Assembly: GCA_000827325.1 (NCBI GenBank)
Contig: KN832881.1
Location: forward strand, 1,138,616 to 1,202,615
Length of the DNA: 64,000 bases
Direction of reading: 5' to 3'
From: Oidiodendron maius Zn
Lineage: Eukaryota > Ascomycota > Leotiomycetes > Myxotrichaceae
The position numbers were made by a program, and so were the translations under genes. The notes beneath the pieces are model-generated. The model was not told where the DNA came from. It made no database searches and worked only from the letters and a program-made list of their open reading frames with translations. Shown here one piece after another: positions 54,309 to 64,000 of this stretch. How positions within the stretch are numbered: the stretch's first letter is position 1; the number at the start of each line of letters is the position of its first letter.

Positions 54309-55415
54309 TTAGTAGAATGTGGATGGTCGCTTTCCGACAAAGAGCTTAGTGCCGGAGGCCTTAGAAACGCGGTGAGGAAGAGGGAATTTGAGATCCTTGG
54401 AGAGGAGCTGCTTAATGTATGGGCGCTTGACGTCATCGGTCTTCTCGAGCTCGACGACCTTGAGGATCTGTATATTTGTGAGAATTGTCTCCTAGCGTCT
54501 CCTAGCGATATGAGCATAACATACGTGAATTGACCGGAAGCGAGATCGATGTCTGGCAGCCATGTCTTGGTACATGGCCTCAACAGCATCTGTTCTCGAC
54601 ATCTCGCGGTACTCCTTGTACATGTTATGCGTACCCGAGCGGGAGTCGTATCGGATCCAGATACCGAAGTTCTTAACCTTCAATGGGCGTTTCTCGTGGA
54701 TCTAATATGCAATTAAAATTTGCACCGGCAGCTTTGTCTCATCAGTACCTACCACATTCAAGCTGACAATCTCGCCGTTGGCTTTCTTAACCTTCCGCAG
54801 CTTCATCAAGAAGTACCAGAAGCGAGACTTTGCTACCACGGTGTTTGGAGCGAAGATTCTCATCCGGTACAACTTTGGCGTTGGGCTAGCCTCAGTTGGC
54901 AGATGACGGCCAATGACCTGGTATTCTGTAAGACGACCTATTGAGCCATGTCAGTACCTATTCTCGCAAATGATCACAAGCATCCAGTTATAAGTATGTA
55001 GTGTGGAGAGTATTCCACAGAATCAATCCGACAAATAGAGTACGATAATCAGCTTCATGTCGAGCTCTGTTGCGGCACTGGTATAGATCCCAAGTATGGA
55101 TGCGCAAATTGCAGTAGCTGCAATCTTCCCTCTCGATTGAAGAGCATTGTCGGAATAGTTGCTGTGATGCACTCGACCTTAACAATATCGAGATCGATTC
55201 CATGATCAGTTTTGACGCAACGCCATTCATCCTTCGTTCGTAACTTGGAATCATCGAGCGTCCCGGATCTATGCCTTCAAATTCAAATTCACAGAGGCGC
55301 CAGGATGTCTTGCCGCAACCAGCTGTTCCTGAGTCGATGTACATAATTTATTGGTCTTTGATGTCGTGTATCGATTACGTCCTGGGTACGAAGAAAGAGA
55401 CTGGAGCTTACCCAT
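54309..55415 (-). CDS. RPL20: 60S ribosomal protein eL20 (L20/L18ae)
   Basis: Large-subunit ribosomal protein eL20. Exons 55415-55412, 54937-54753, 54701-54525, 54467-54309 give 174 residues, the normal length. The protein reads [51 protein letters not shown] and ends RPSTFY. Exon 1 is only four bases, ATGG, completing Gly2 across a 474-base intron. Tiny first exons and long first introns are common in fungal ribosomal protein genes. I placed it by the ATGGGTAAGC context, which is the only upstream site that yields the family N-terminus. It is divergent from CSN12, 500 bases away. Confidence 0.93.
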
Positions 55416-55915
55416 CTTAAAGATATTAGCAGAAGTCTAACGAATAGTACCGTCTTGTTTACTCACTGTGAATAACTGGCCGTGGTCAATGTCGTTTGTT
55501 GTCGTAGATTCGAGTCGTCTTTCCTCGTCTCAGCGAAATGTCGCCAAAATCTGAAAATTGCGCTAAGGGCAAAAATTTCGCTGCCCTCAGCGCTAAGCGA
55601 GATTTTGCGTTTCCTGTTTAGGTTAGCGTTTCCGCAGAGCCGCAAAAGAGTAATGCCCTGGTGTAAACAGAGATGAAGTACGCTCTGTCTGTAGGCATTG
55701 TTCGCGTGTTATGACGACTTCTTATTTAAGCTACTGCTCGTTTAATAAGCTTCTATACTGCACAGAGAGGCCATAAACGATAGCAGCACCCTAGAAGCAT
55801 GATCTTGAACTTCATCTGATTATCCCGTCAGCAACCTGACCAAGGGACATCTCAATAGAATCTACGTCTCACATACTTTTTGACGAGCTTACGAAGTATT
55901 GCGTTGCCATATGAT
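55416..55915. promoter_or_regulatory. Shared divergent promoter, eL20 / CSN12
   Basis: Five hundred bases between divergent starts. The centre holds a strong inverted repeat (55561-55592, separate entry); no other site was recognised. Confidence 0.5.
55561..55592. repeat. 11-bp-arm inverted repeat in promoter
   Basis: Arms CGCTAAGGGCA and TGCCCTCAGCG pair with one mismatch around a ten-base loop. The outer flanks AAAAT and ATTTT can extend the stem. It lies 146 bases upstream of the eL20 start. Confidence 0.75.
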
Positions 55916-57745
55916 ATGGATCCTTTCTTTACCCACTTCAAGGAGGCATATGGAAGTGGAGATGGCTATGCTCTCTCGATGACCCTCTCTCCTCTCGATA
56001 CACAATCACAACCTGACAGACTATCCTCTTTCTTTCGAAGCACAAATGCAGCTAGTGCTGTAAAGGATTTCAAATATCGGATCTTGTACGACAACACTAA
56101 TACGTTCAAACTATCCCAAGATGAAGGCAATGGTTGGGTTGATGTTTACTTTGCGTATTGGAAAGTCACGGGAGAGATTCTAAATGCAGAAGCTGCTACG
56201 AAGGCGAACGAGAAGGTAGGCAACACTCTTACATTCTCACTATTAATACGGAAACCTTCCATACGGGGTCTCCAGGGTTATAGGCCGGGAACGATTTCCA
56301 TACCCCCTCACGTGACTCTTAACGACAAGTTGCGGGTTTCATTTGCTTGAAGACTCTTTAAAACTCTGTTGACCAACTCTTTAGCGATCTTCGCTAATGA
56401 ATTATTAGGTATCGTGGATAAGTGTCTATGAGGGGTGGAAAGAGCTGACAAATCAACTCATTCGCGGCTATACCAACTGCGAATTTGAAGCGTGGACAGT
56501 GCCTTGCTTGTATATGGTAGGCAAATATTTGAGAATATTTGCTATCAAGGCAGACGAAGGAGCGGCAAATGGCACGAGCGCCGTTACCAGCTTTCAGGAT
56601 GATCTCAATCCTGAGGCAGAAAAGAATGAGAAGCTGGAAGATGCTGCGAGACAGTTGAACCGCATTTTTCAACTATGTCTCAGTGATAGGTAAGAAACCC
56701 AGACCTTGGGTTCGGCATATATCAACTAATATCTGGGCAGGGCGCCATTGGAAGAGTCGAGAAAATGGGGTATTTACAACATTATCAACCTTCTCTTCAA
56801 GACTTACTTCAAATTAAACTCTATAAGTTTATCCAAAAACATCCTTAGAGCCATTCAGGTCTACAAAGGAGACATGCCAGGCCTCGAAGCCTTTCCGATG
56901 GCTCACCAGGTGACATTCAAATACTATGTTGGAGTCATCTATTTCTTGGAGGAAAATTACGTGGAGGTGAGCCAACGCATTATCCTATCAGTTATCCTCC
57001 CTACTAACAGTTTTGCCTTGTTAGTCTGAAAGACATCTTACCGAAGCTTGGCAGCTCTGTCACAAGGATGTGAAACGCAATAAGGAGTGAGTACAGCTCA
57101 GGCATCAGTCTCGAGGTTAGGCATACTTACGTGCACACAGACTTATCCTTACATACCTTATTCCCTGTCACCTCTTAACAACGCACACCCTCCCAACCCT
57201 GGCACTACTGTCAGATTACCCCCGCTTGCAAGTCTTGTTCCTTCCTCTCAGCCGCTGTATCAAGAAAGGCGATCTCTCCGGCTTCGATGCTGCTCTTATT
57301 GCCGGTGAGGAAGAATTTGTCAAGCGTCGCATATACCTAACGCTCGAGCGCGGTCGAGATATTGCCTTGCGTAATCTGCTTCGGAAAGTTTTTATTGCCG
57401 GTGGTTTTGAGGAGGCAAAGGAGGCAAACGCCACCCCTGTCAGAAGAACACGGGTGCCTGTCGCAGAGTTCGGGGCCGCCATCAGTATTGGCAGCAAAGA
57501 GACGATGGACAACGACGAGGTGGAGTGCTTGCTGGCGAATATGATATATAAGGTTCGTCTTAGTGCATTCTCCCCTTCCTTAATATCCACACTTATATGG
57601 GTCTGGACGGTCCATCGGAACTGTGAACAACGAGTCAAGTCATAAAGCTAATGGGTCATAGAGCTTAATGAAGGGTTACATCGCCCGTGAGCGGGGAATA
57701 GTCGTGCTGAGTAAAGGAGGTGCATTCCCTGGCACTGGCATTTGA
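55916..57745 (+). CDS. CSN12: COP9 signalosome-associated PCI protein Csn12
   Basis: A PCI-domain protein of the Csn12/Thp1 group, linked to the COP9 signalosome and, in yeast, to mRNA export and splicing. Exons 55916-56215, 56409-56689, 56741-56966, 57025-57086, 57141-57552, 57662-57745 encode 454 residues. The N-terminus is [17 protein letters not shown], the middle contains [20 protein letters not shown] and [19 protein letters not shown], then the PCI part [36 protein letters not shown], and the winged-helix end [22 protein letters not shown] across the last intron, closing with [11 protein letters not shown]. All six joins keep frame and family sequence. Intron 5 uses a GTTCGT donor, the same minor type proposed for the FN3 gene. 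Confidence 0.92.
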
Positions 57746-58819
57746 TAGCGTCTCCCCAAGGCTCTCTGCGAGCTGTCCTTCAGAAATCGACGAGTGGGCG
57801 ACATTGACAACCCGCTCGCATTTTCGACTTGTTTATATCTGATAACAGCTTTTCTGCCTCGCAGGCTACGAGACACACAGATCAGAAAAACCTCGGTGAT
57901 CTAAAGAAGTATGGGTGGAAAAGGCAAGTTTTCACGGATCTTCACCGAGCCAGTCGCCTTTAAAGCAGCGCCACTTTCTCACCACCTCCCTTCCCTCCCG
58001 GTGCCACCAACCTTCGGGGCGTGACTCAGAAGCTAGCCTAATCTGGCCTATGTGAGTTTCCGATTCTAATTGACGAATAACTTCCCTGCGTTTCTCCTCA
58101 CACTTTCTTTTGCTGGGGCCGCGATTGCTGTGCCACGGCCCGGGAGACTGGTCCGGCCCTTTACAAGGGGTTAGATACATAGGACGGGTAGGACGGGTCT
58201 TAGAGCTAATGCATGCACTTTAACTGATAATGATTTTGAATGGGGTGGCATTATGTATGCATAGTAAGTGCTGTATTCTCGGGAGGTCTATCATCTGTCT
58301 CGGGAGTGAGGTGACACTAGAGAAATTACAGCCAACTCTCAGAAATGAGATATTAAGAAATCCCTCTATAAGACTGGTGGCTCAAATTCCGTATCCGATC
58401 TTGAATAAAAATGTTACAAACTCCCAGGCCAGCCCGAAAAGAAAACAGATAATAGGAATGAAAAGTAATACACGCAGACTTTTTTTGTGTGCTTTGGCTT
58501 GGTCAACTCAACCGTTGAAGTCAACAGGAGGACAACTCCAATCTCTTTGCCAAATAATGCTGTAGCCATGAACGTACAAAGTAAAAGGAAGAGGCTTTCC
58601 AAGCAAAGAAGTGGCCGAGACCAGAAGAGTAGTGATACATGCTGCCGCCCAAACCTAAACGCCTGGTATCAAGTATCAAAAAGAGTACATTTCATTAACC
58701 CGCCTATATATGTATATAGAGTGCCGAGAATCGAAGAGTCGAGAGGAGTTGTAGGAGTGGAATTCAGTTATGGGTGCGTACACTGCGTGGAGAACCTCTG
58801 ACTTCTTGTTAGTGTTGGA
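57746..58819. other. Intergenic between convergent CSN12 and BTB genes
   Basis: One kilobase of 3' flanks with small ORFs only; nothing recognised. Confidence 0.5.
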
Positions 58820-59756
58820 TCAAGATTTAGGATAGTAGGACGGAAGGACGTACGCATAACTGGCGACATCATCCACATGGTTGCAGAGTGCCACAAAAAG
58901 ATCAAAGAAGAGCTGACTGCCCCCGGCATGCATCTCCAGCTGCATGGTCCCGCTACGCTTAAACGTGTTTCGACTGCGAATTATGAGGGCGAGGTAATGT
59001 GCTCGAAGTTTGGAGTCGTTGTCCGGGGTGTTGGCGTACGCATAGCGTGCTGATGAGAGGATGGTGCCACATTGGATTCCAGATTCTGCTCTTGATTAGT
59101 ATTGTTAAATTGGTAAAAGGCACTCAACTTACGCAAGCCTTGCTTCCTCAACGCAACACGCTTCAGCTCTTCTAAACCATACTTCTCGGCAGTGCAGTAT
59201 ATTATTGTGTCTTTCAACAGCTCACCGTCGACACCGTGATGATAGACAGTTGACTCTACGCTTCCGGCTCCCCCCTCTCCTGTTTCCAGCTCCCACGCAT
59301 TCCGCCTCTTATTATGGACCAGCCTGGGATAATAATCCCCTTTGTAAAGGTATTCGAGGACCGAGGAGAATATTTCGGGCTCTTCGTCAGGAAGATAGAT
59401 CTTTTTGTTCTGGGCTTCCATGAACTGCCCTCTACAAGCGGCTTGGAAGAACGGAGACAGGCAGAGGACGTCTTCATGAGCGGCGAAGAGCCGTTGCTCT
59501 CGGCCGACAACGAGGGTGACAATCGACGAAGTCAGGGTGCTTGGAATAGCGATCAGCAACTGCAAGATGTTTCGGGGTGGTTAATAACCACTTACCTTCC
59601 GGACTGAAGCCCTTCTTCGGTCGGAGGCTTGCGTGGTCGGTCGTGGCGACTCTTCGACACTGCATGCTCCCGGAATGAGCCGGACTTGGACTTTGTCGAT
59701 CGGCTCCTCTTTGAAAAGCTCTCCGTCTGTGACCTACTGACATTTCGGCCAAACAT
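58820..59756 (-). CDS. BTB/POZ domain protein
   Basis: Exons 59756-59596, 59539-59133, 59085-58820 give about 277 residues. A basic Ser/Arg-rich leader (SFSKRSRSTKSKSG) precedes a BTB domain (about 58-125: TLVVGREQRLFAAHEDVLCL, PFFQAACRGQFMEAQ, EEPEIFSSVLEYLYKGDYYP). The C-terminal part, ARYAYANTPDNDSKLRAHYL through TFKRSGTMQLEM and FFDLFVALCNHVDD, is typical of a fungal BTB family. Function is unknown; adaptors for cullin-3 ligases or transcription are possible. The acceptor of intron 2 is GAGCAG, a NAGNAG site that could yield two products differing by one residue. The last codons are uncertain: a donor-like GTACGT at 58853 could open another intron and change the end. Confidence 0.82.
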
Positions 59757-60605
59757 CCTCGGTCGCTCGTGCGATAGAAGTCTGGGAGCAGGGTGTCCGT
59801 AGAGGCAGGCTCTACATTCGAAAACGAGGCCGGAAAGGAATGGGAGGTGCACGAAATAGCAAAGCGGCTAGAAAACGATGAAATGGCGATGAAACAGGAG
59901 GAAGGAGAAAGGGAGAGAGAGAAAAGGAGAGCAAAGAGAGGGATAGCCTGGTATTTGTATGCGCATTGATGATTTGGACTGTCCAGGGCGCCTTGTATTC
60001 CCGGGTAGGCAGACGGACGCGTTGTCGCAGGGGGAGACGTGTCTGTCCAATCCACTTTACACGAATCCCACGCCAAAACATGTGACTCCGAGTCACATGC
60101 CCAGAGCGGAAAGTCTGTTAAGGCGGCGACGACAAGGACAAGGCTGTGGTGAGAATGTGTTCATAAGTATGATAATCTCCGCACTACATGCGCTTGCATA
60201 TCTGATTCTTGTCTGGGGCATATTTGGCGTTAGTGCTTTGATATTGTCCAACAAACGTCCGCATACTGCTGTAAGGTGATGGATGGCAACTGGGGTTTAT
60301 CATCTTAGGTTGTATTGAACCTGCTCCATAGCTTAATATATAAAGCCATAATTGGAATCGCTATTACTCCATGGCGCGTTGCAGCAGCTCCTTTTAGTAT
60401 TATATCTGTTAGTAGTTGCATTGAATGCCAGTGGTTGGGTTCTGTCTCTTTCAGCGAGCGTAGTGGCACGGAACACAAGAAAGCCTTGCGATGGCAACCT
60501 CACCTCAGGCAACCCCCCCTCCCACGTATCTTGTCCGCGACACCAGAGGCAGTATGACGAGTACCACAACTTTTGCACACGACGCCTCATAACTACCCCT
60601 TCACG
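59757..60605. promoter_or_regulatory. Shared divergent promoter, BTB gene / SDS22
   Basis: Upstream DNA of two divergent genes, with a purine-rich tract near 59885-59945. No binding site could be named with confidence. Confidence 0.45.
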
Positions 60606-61825
60606 ATGTCGTCAGACAAAGACAATACAGCGCACCCTCATATCTCCGTCGTCGACAGTGAGGAAGGCCATAAGAGCGGGGCAACTCCACGAAGCAGCAG
60701 CGGCTGGGATGGCAAACTACGCGTGGACAAGAAGCTGGAGCTTGCAAACCCAGAGGCACTCTCTGATCCAGAGTACTCAGATGAGGAGCAGGTACTGCCA
60801 GGAGAGGAGATTGAAGCCGACGAAGGTACGTATTGTGACGGAATCGCAGAATCCCTCCTCACGCAGCATCAGATCTCTTGGACGATTACCCCTCCGACAC
60901 TTCCGAGATTGATTGTGTACACGCTCGCGTCTCGTCGATCCCCTTCCTTCGTCTCGACCGCTTCAAAGCTGCGACGCGGCTCTGTTTGCGCCAGAATGCC
61001 ATCACCGAGATCGAAGGCCTAAACTGCGTCGCTTCAACCCTGCAGGAGCTCGACCTCTACGACAATCTGATTGCGCATATCCGGGGACTAGAAGAGTTGA
61101 CCAATCTCAAGAGCTTAGACTTATCATTCAACAAGATTAAGCACATCAAGAAAATCAACCATCTTGTTAATTTAACCGATTTATACTTCGTCCAAAATAA
61201 GATCTCGACCATCGAGAATCTGGACGGGTTGACGAAGCTGCGCAATTTGGAACTGGCGGCGAATAGAATCCGCGAGATCCAGAACCTGGAATCGTTAATA
61301 GCCTTAGAAGAGCTATGGCTAGGCAAGAATAAGATCACGGAGATGAAGGGTCTAGACAACTTGCAGAACCTCCGCGTCCTCAGCATCCAGTCGAACCGCA
61401 TCCGCTCTATTTCCGGGCTGGAGAGCCTACCACACCTCGAGGAGCTGTATATCTCACACAACGCACTCACATCGCTCGAGGGACTGGAGAAGGTGAATAA
61501 TCTTCGAGTCCTCGACATCAGTAACAACCAGATTGAGAGCGTGAATGGACTGATACATATGCGGGATCTGGAGGAGCTGTGGGCAAGCTACAACCAGATT
61601 TCTGATTGGACGACCACTGAGAAGGAGTTAAAGGATCTCGAAAAGTTAAATACGGTTTATTTCGAGGGTAATCCGCTACAGTTGAAGGCTCCGGCTTTGT
61701 ACAGGAACAAGGTGCGGCTGATGCTGCCGCAGGTTATGCAGATTGATGCTAGTAAGACTCTTCTTATCTATGCACATAATGTATAAGAAGCTAACATTGC
61801 TGTAGCGTTCGTGAGGGTCTCGTAA
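60606..61825 (+). CDS. SDS22: PP1 regulatory subunit Sds22
   Basis: Sds22 is a leucine-rich-repeat partner of protein phosphatase 1 that shapes PP1 holoenzymes, needed in mitosis. Exons 60606-60825, 60873-61751, 61806-61825 encode 372 residues. After a charged leader (SDPEYSDEEQVLPGEE) come about eleven 22-residue LRRs, SDS22 subtype, for example LQELDLYDNLIAHIRGLEEL, LKSLDLSFNKIKHIKKINHL and LRVLDISNNQIESVNGLIHM, closed by the LRR cap (LNTVYFEGNPLQ, RNKVRLMLPQVMQIDA). A 20-base last exon adds TFVRVS, the usual Sds22 end; reading through the last intron would give a different, shorter tail. Confidence 0.95.
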
Positions 61826-62051
61826 AATAGGCACCGATACAATCATTTAAATGGAGTTGTGGCTTGGAGATTAGGATCATTACTCAAGGTAGCATTCAGC
61901 TCAGGCATATTTCATTAGACGTTCATGATTCATCTCTTGAATCAACAAAATGCACACTGCAGTCAGCTTCTATGAACCGAAGAGTTAATTGCTACAAGGA
62001 AGAGAATTTCAGCAGAGACGCAACGCCGTCTGTTACCATGATCCCCCCTAC

Positions 62052-63126
62052 TTAAGCAAAGATATGTAAAGTTCCGAGATACTAATAATCAGTGAGCAAT
62101 TAACCTGGGGAAGCCATAGGGGTTTTTTTTGCAGCCACTTACATCTGTGGGGTTGTTGAATCTTAGACCACGATCGAACCCTGAAACGGCATCTACCTCG
62201 CTCTGGTCCAGGTCAAAGTTCGTGACCTCCAAGTTCTGTTGCAGACGGCCCTGGTTGTTGCTCTTGGGAATGACCGCCAGACCTCGCTGCGTGGCCCATC
62301 TTAATAGGACTTGGGCGGTGGTCTTGTTGTGCTTTTTTGCGATCTCAACAACCGTGGGGTGCTCGAAGAGGATCGGGCAGTCCTTGGCCTTCTGCCACTC
62401 GAGCTCCACGAAAGACTGTGGTCCGAAGGACGAGTAGGCCGTGACCGCGATACCCTCTGCAGCAGCGAGCTTCAGGAGGGTTTCTTGCACCAGATACGGG
62501 TGGTGCTCGATCTGCAGGGTGGCAGGGCGGATCTTGGCATAACGCAGCAAATCCAGGATCAAAGAGCCTTGGAAGTTTGAAATCCCAATCGACTTCGCAT
62601 ATCCCTTGCCAACCAAGCCCTCCATCGCCGTCCATGTCTCCTGAATCGTGGCATTGCTCAGTTGGATGTCTCCCTTGCCATCATAAGACCACTCTGGAGG
62701 GTACCGAACTGACGGGTCGACGTATCTTAGAGCAACGGGGAAATGTATGAGGTAGAGGTCGAAATAGTCAATCCCACAATCCTCCAGCTGCTTCTTGCAG
62801 ATCGGCTCGACCCTCTCGCCATCGTGAAAAGAGTTCCAGAGCTTACTGACCAGGAAGAGGTCCTCGCGCTTGACGAGGCCATCCTTGATTGCTCGGGCTA
62901 CACCCTCGCCTGCCTGCTTCTCGTTGCCGTAGTCTGCGAAACAATCAGCTCATGTCCCTCTGCCGAGAACGTACAACCTACCACACGCGCCGTCGAATAG
63001 CCGGTAGCCGGTTTTGATTGCATTGTACACCGTATCGGCGCAGGTCTCCTTATCCACCTTCCACAGCCCAAAACCGACCTGTGGCATGTCATGGCCACTG
63101 TTCAGCTTGATCGTAGGCTGGGCCAT
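62052..63126 (-). CDS. NAD(P)H-dependent D-xylose reductase (aldo-keto reductase)
   Basis: Reduces D-xylose to xylitol in pentose use (XYL1/xyrA type, AKR2 family), cytosolic. Exons 63126-62982, 62933-62143, 62081-62052 encode 321 residues, the standard size. The AKR catalytic tetrad is visible: Asp45 and Tyr50 (FDGACDYGNE), Lys79 (VSKLWNS), His112 (LIHFP). The coenzyme-binding IPKSNN segment and the sequence [32 protein letters not shown] are typical of xylose reductases, as is LRFNNPTD. A ten-codon last exon gives YLGTLHIFA and its stop, matching the family; without that splice the frame would run into an unrelated tail. Other AKR2 substrates such as arabinose or glycerol are possible. Confidence 0.92.
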
Positions 63127-64000
63127 TTTTGCAAGATGTATGATCTGGAGTTACAGCGCGAACGGGCCTATCGAAGTCACAACGTGTGGGAGAAGAGTTT
63201 GAAGGAGAGAGGAGTGGGGTTTCCGGCTGGAGGGATGTTTTTGTTTCCTATTTCTCCTTTGGCTATCGGCGTCGCGGGGTAGGTATTTTTACCGCACAGA
63301 TGTTGAGTTTAGCAGTCGGGCAGCGGAGAATTGCTTGTACTGTACCCTCACCAAAAGAGAAATATGCCAGGGCTTGGGGGCACAGTGCCTTAAATACTTC
63401 CAAATACCACTTTTTTCCTGTCCTGCTAAGGTGTTTCTGCTTTTGGTGGACGGAGGCATAGCTCGTGAGAACAAAAAGAGTCCGGAAATTGCCCCGCCAT
63501 CCTTTTGCTCCACCTATCATCCGCGGGGCGCTTTTTGCACCTGGATGGCTAGGTCCTGCGGGCGCTCAATCATACGAAGATTGCATGACGAAGAGTCGCT
63601 CCGGTCATTTAGCCTGAATGTGTTGCGGCTGATCTGCCAGCTCCACCAATCGATCCTGAACCTTTAGCCGCTCCAATAACACTTCCGCCATGGAGGTTAG
63701 CGAGTCGTACACTCCGAGAAGGGCTTCTTGGCCGGCAGAAGGCCACAATGACCAGAGCACAGTGACCAAACCATGCGCTAGAGCGCCCCACGGACATCCA
63801 CTACACTCAACACTGCTGTGGCGGGAGGTGTGGATATCATGGCCAGGACGGAGGTAAGAGCGTTAAGTACGAGAGGGAGACCAAGTGGAATTCCATCCTT
63901 ATAAATCCAAAGTCATCTTTGGCGCAATAGAAAGACAACCAGGTCAGTTAAGTGGGGGAGAGCATTCAGTGCCCCGTACCGTCGAGCAGAAACGGAATCA
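63127..64000. other. Right-edge interval, upstream of xylose reductase
   Basis: Promoter of the xylose reductase gene and further DNA with short ORFs only. No feature recognised up to the window edge. Confidence 0.5.

Overview
The window is nuclear DNA from a filamentous ascomycete (Pezizomycotina, most likely Eurotiomycetes; the sequence does not fix the genus). The evidence is short introns of about 45-60 bases with GTANGT donors and CTAAC or CTGAC branch sites, a fungal trifunctional HIS4, a BtaB-BtaA betaine lipid synthase, an X8-bearing GPI-anchored glucanosyltransferase, MDM12 and a xylose reductase. About 26 protein genes can be supported. Most are single-copy housekeeping genes whose exon joins keep frame; these joins were worked out by hand from splice consensus and family sequence.

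Layout. 0-20.8 kb is dense and ordinary: RPB1 (5' end outside the window), TAF9, HIS4, a 2EXR protein, a membrane-anchored FN3/coiled-coil protein, a SnoaL-like protein, lipin phosphatidate phosphatase and the COMPASS subunit SWD1. 21.1-23 kb holds a compact repeat-bracketed block with a spliced Pro/Ala-rich ORF and many palindromes. 23.4-30 kb has a DUF1993 protein, gamma-glutamyltransferase and a GH72 glucanosyltransferase. 30-41.7 kb is gene-poor accessory DNA: a 766-residue protein with a helix-turn-helix-like N-terminus, a field of degenerate repeats behind it, a small conserved ORF, two convergent small Cys/His-rich genes and a tRNA-like relic. 41.7-50.7 kb returns to core genes: MDM12, VPS28, NOC2, and BTA1, the last part being strikingly GC-rich. 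51.3-63.1 kb has an SRA-YDG (methyl-DNA reader type) protein, ribosomal protein eL20, CSN12, a BTB protein, SDS22 and xylose reductase. The last 0.9 kb shows nothing.

Genes that work together. RPB1, TAF9 and SWD1 all act in RNA polymerase II transcription and its chromatin marks. Lipin makes diacylglycerol, the lipid on which BTA1 builds its phosphorus-free head group, while MDM12 moves lipids between ER and mitochondria. VPS28 belongs to ESCRT-I, NOC2 and eL20 to ribosome production, SDS22 to PP1 control. Several pairs are divergent with short shared promoters (TAF9/HIS4, VPS28/NOC2, eL20/CSN12). No CRISPR array, rRNA gene or intact, clearly recognisable transposon was seen. The best candidates for something undescribed are the 21.1-22.6 kb repeat-bracketed block, the 32-35.3 kb gene plus its degenerate repeats, the convergent small Cys/His-rich pair at 39.2-39.9 kb and the SRA-YDG protein.
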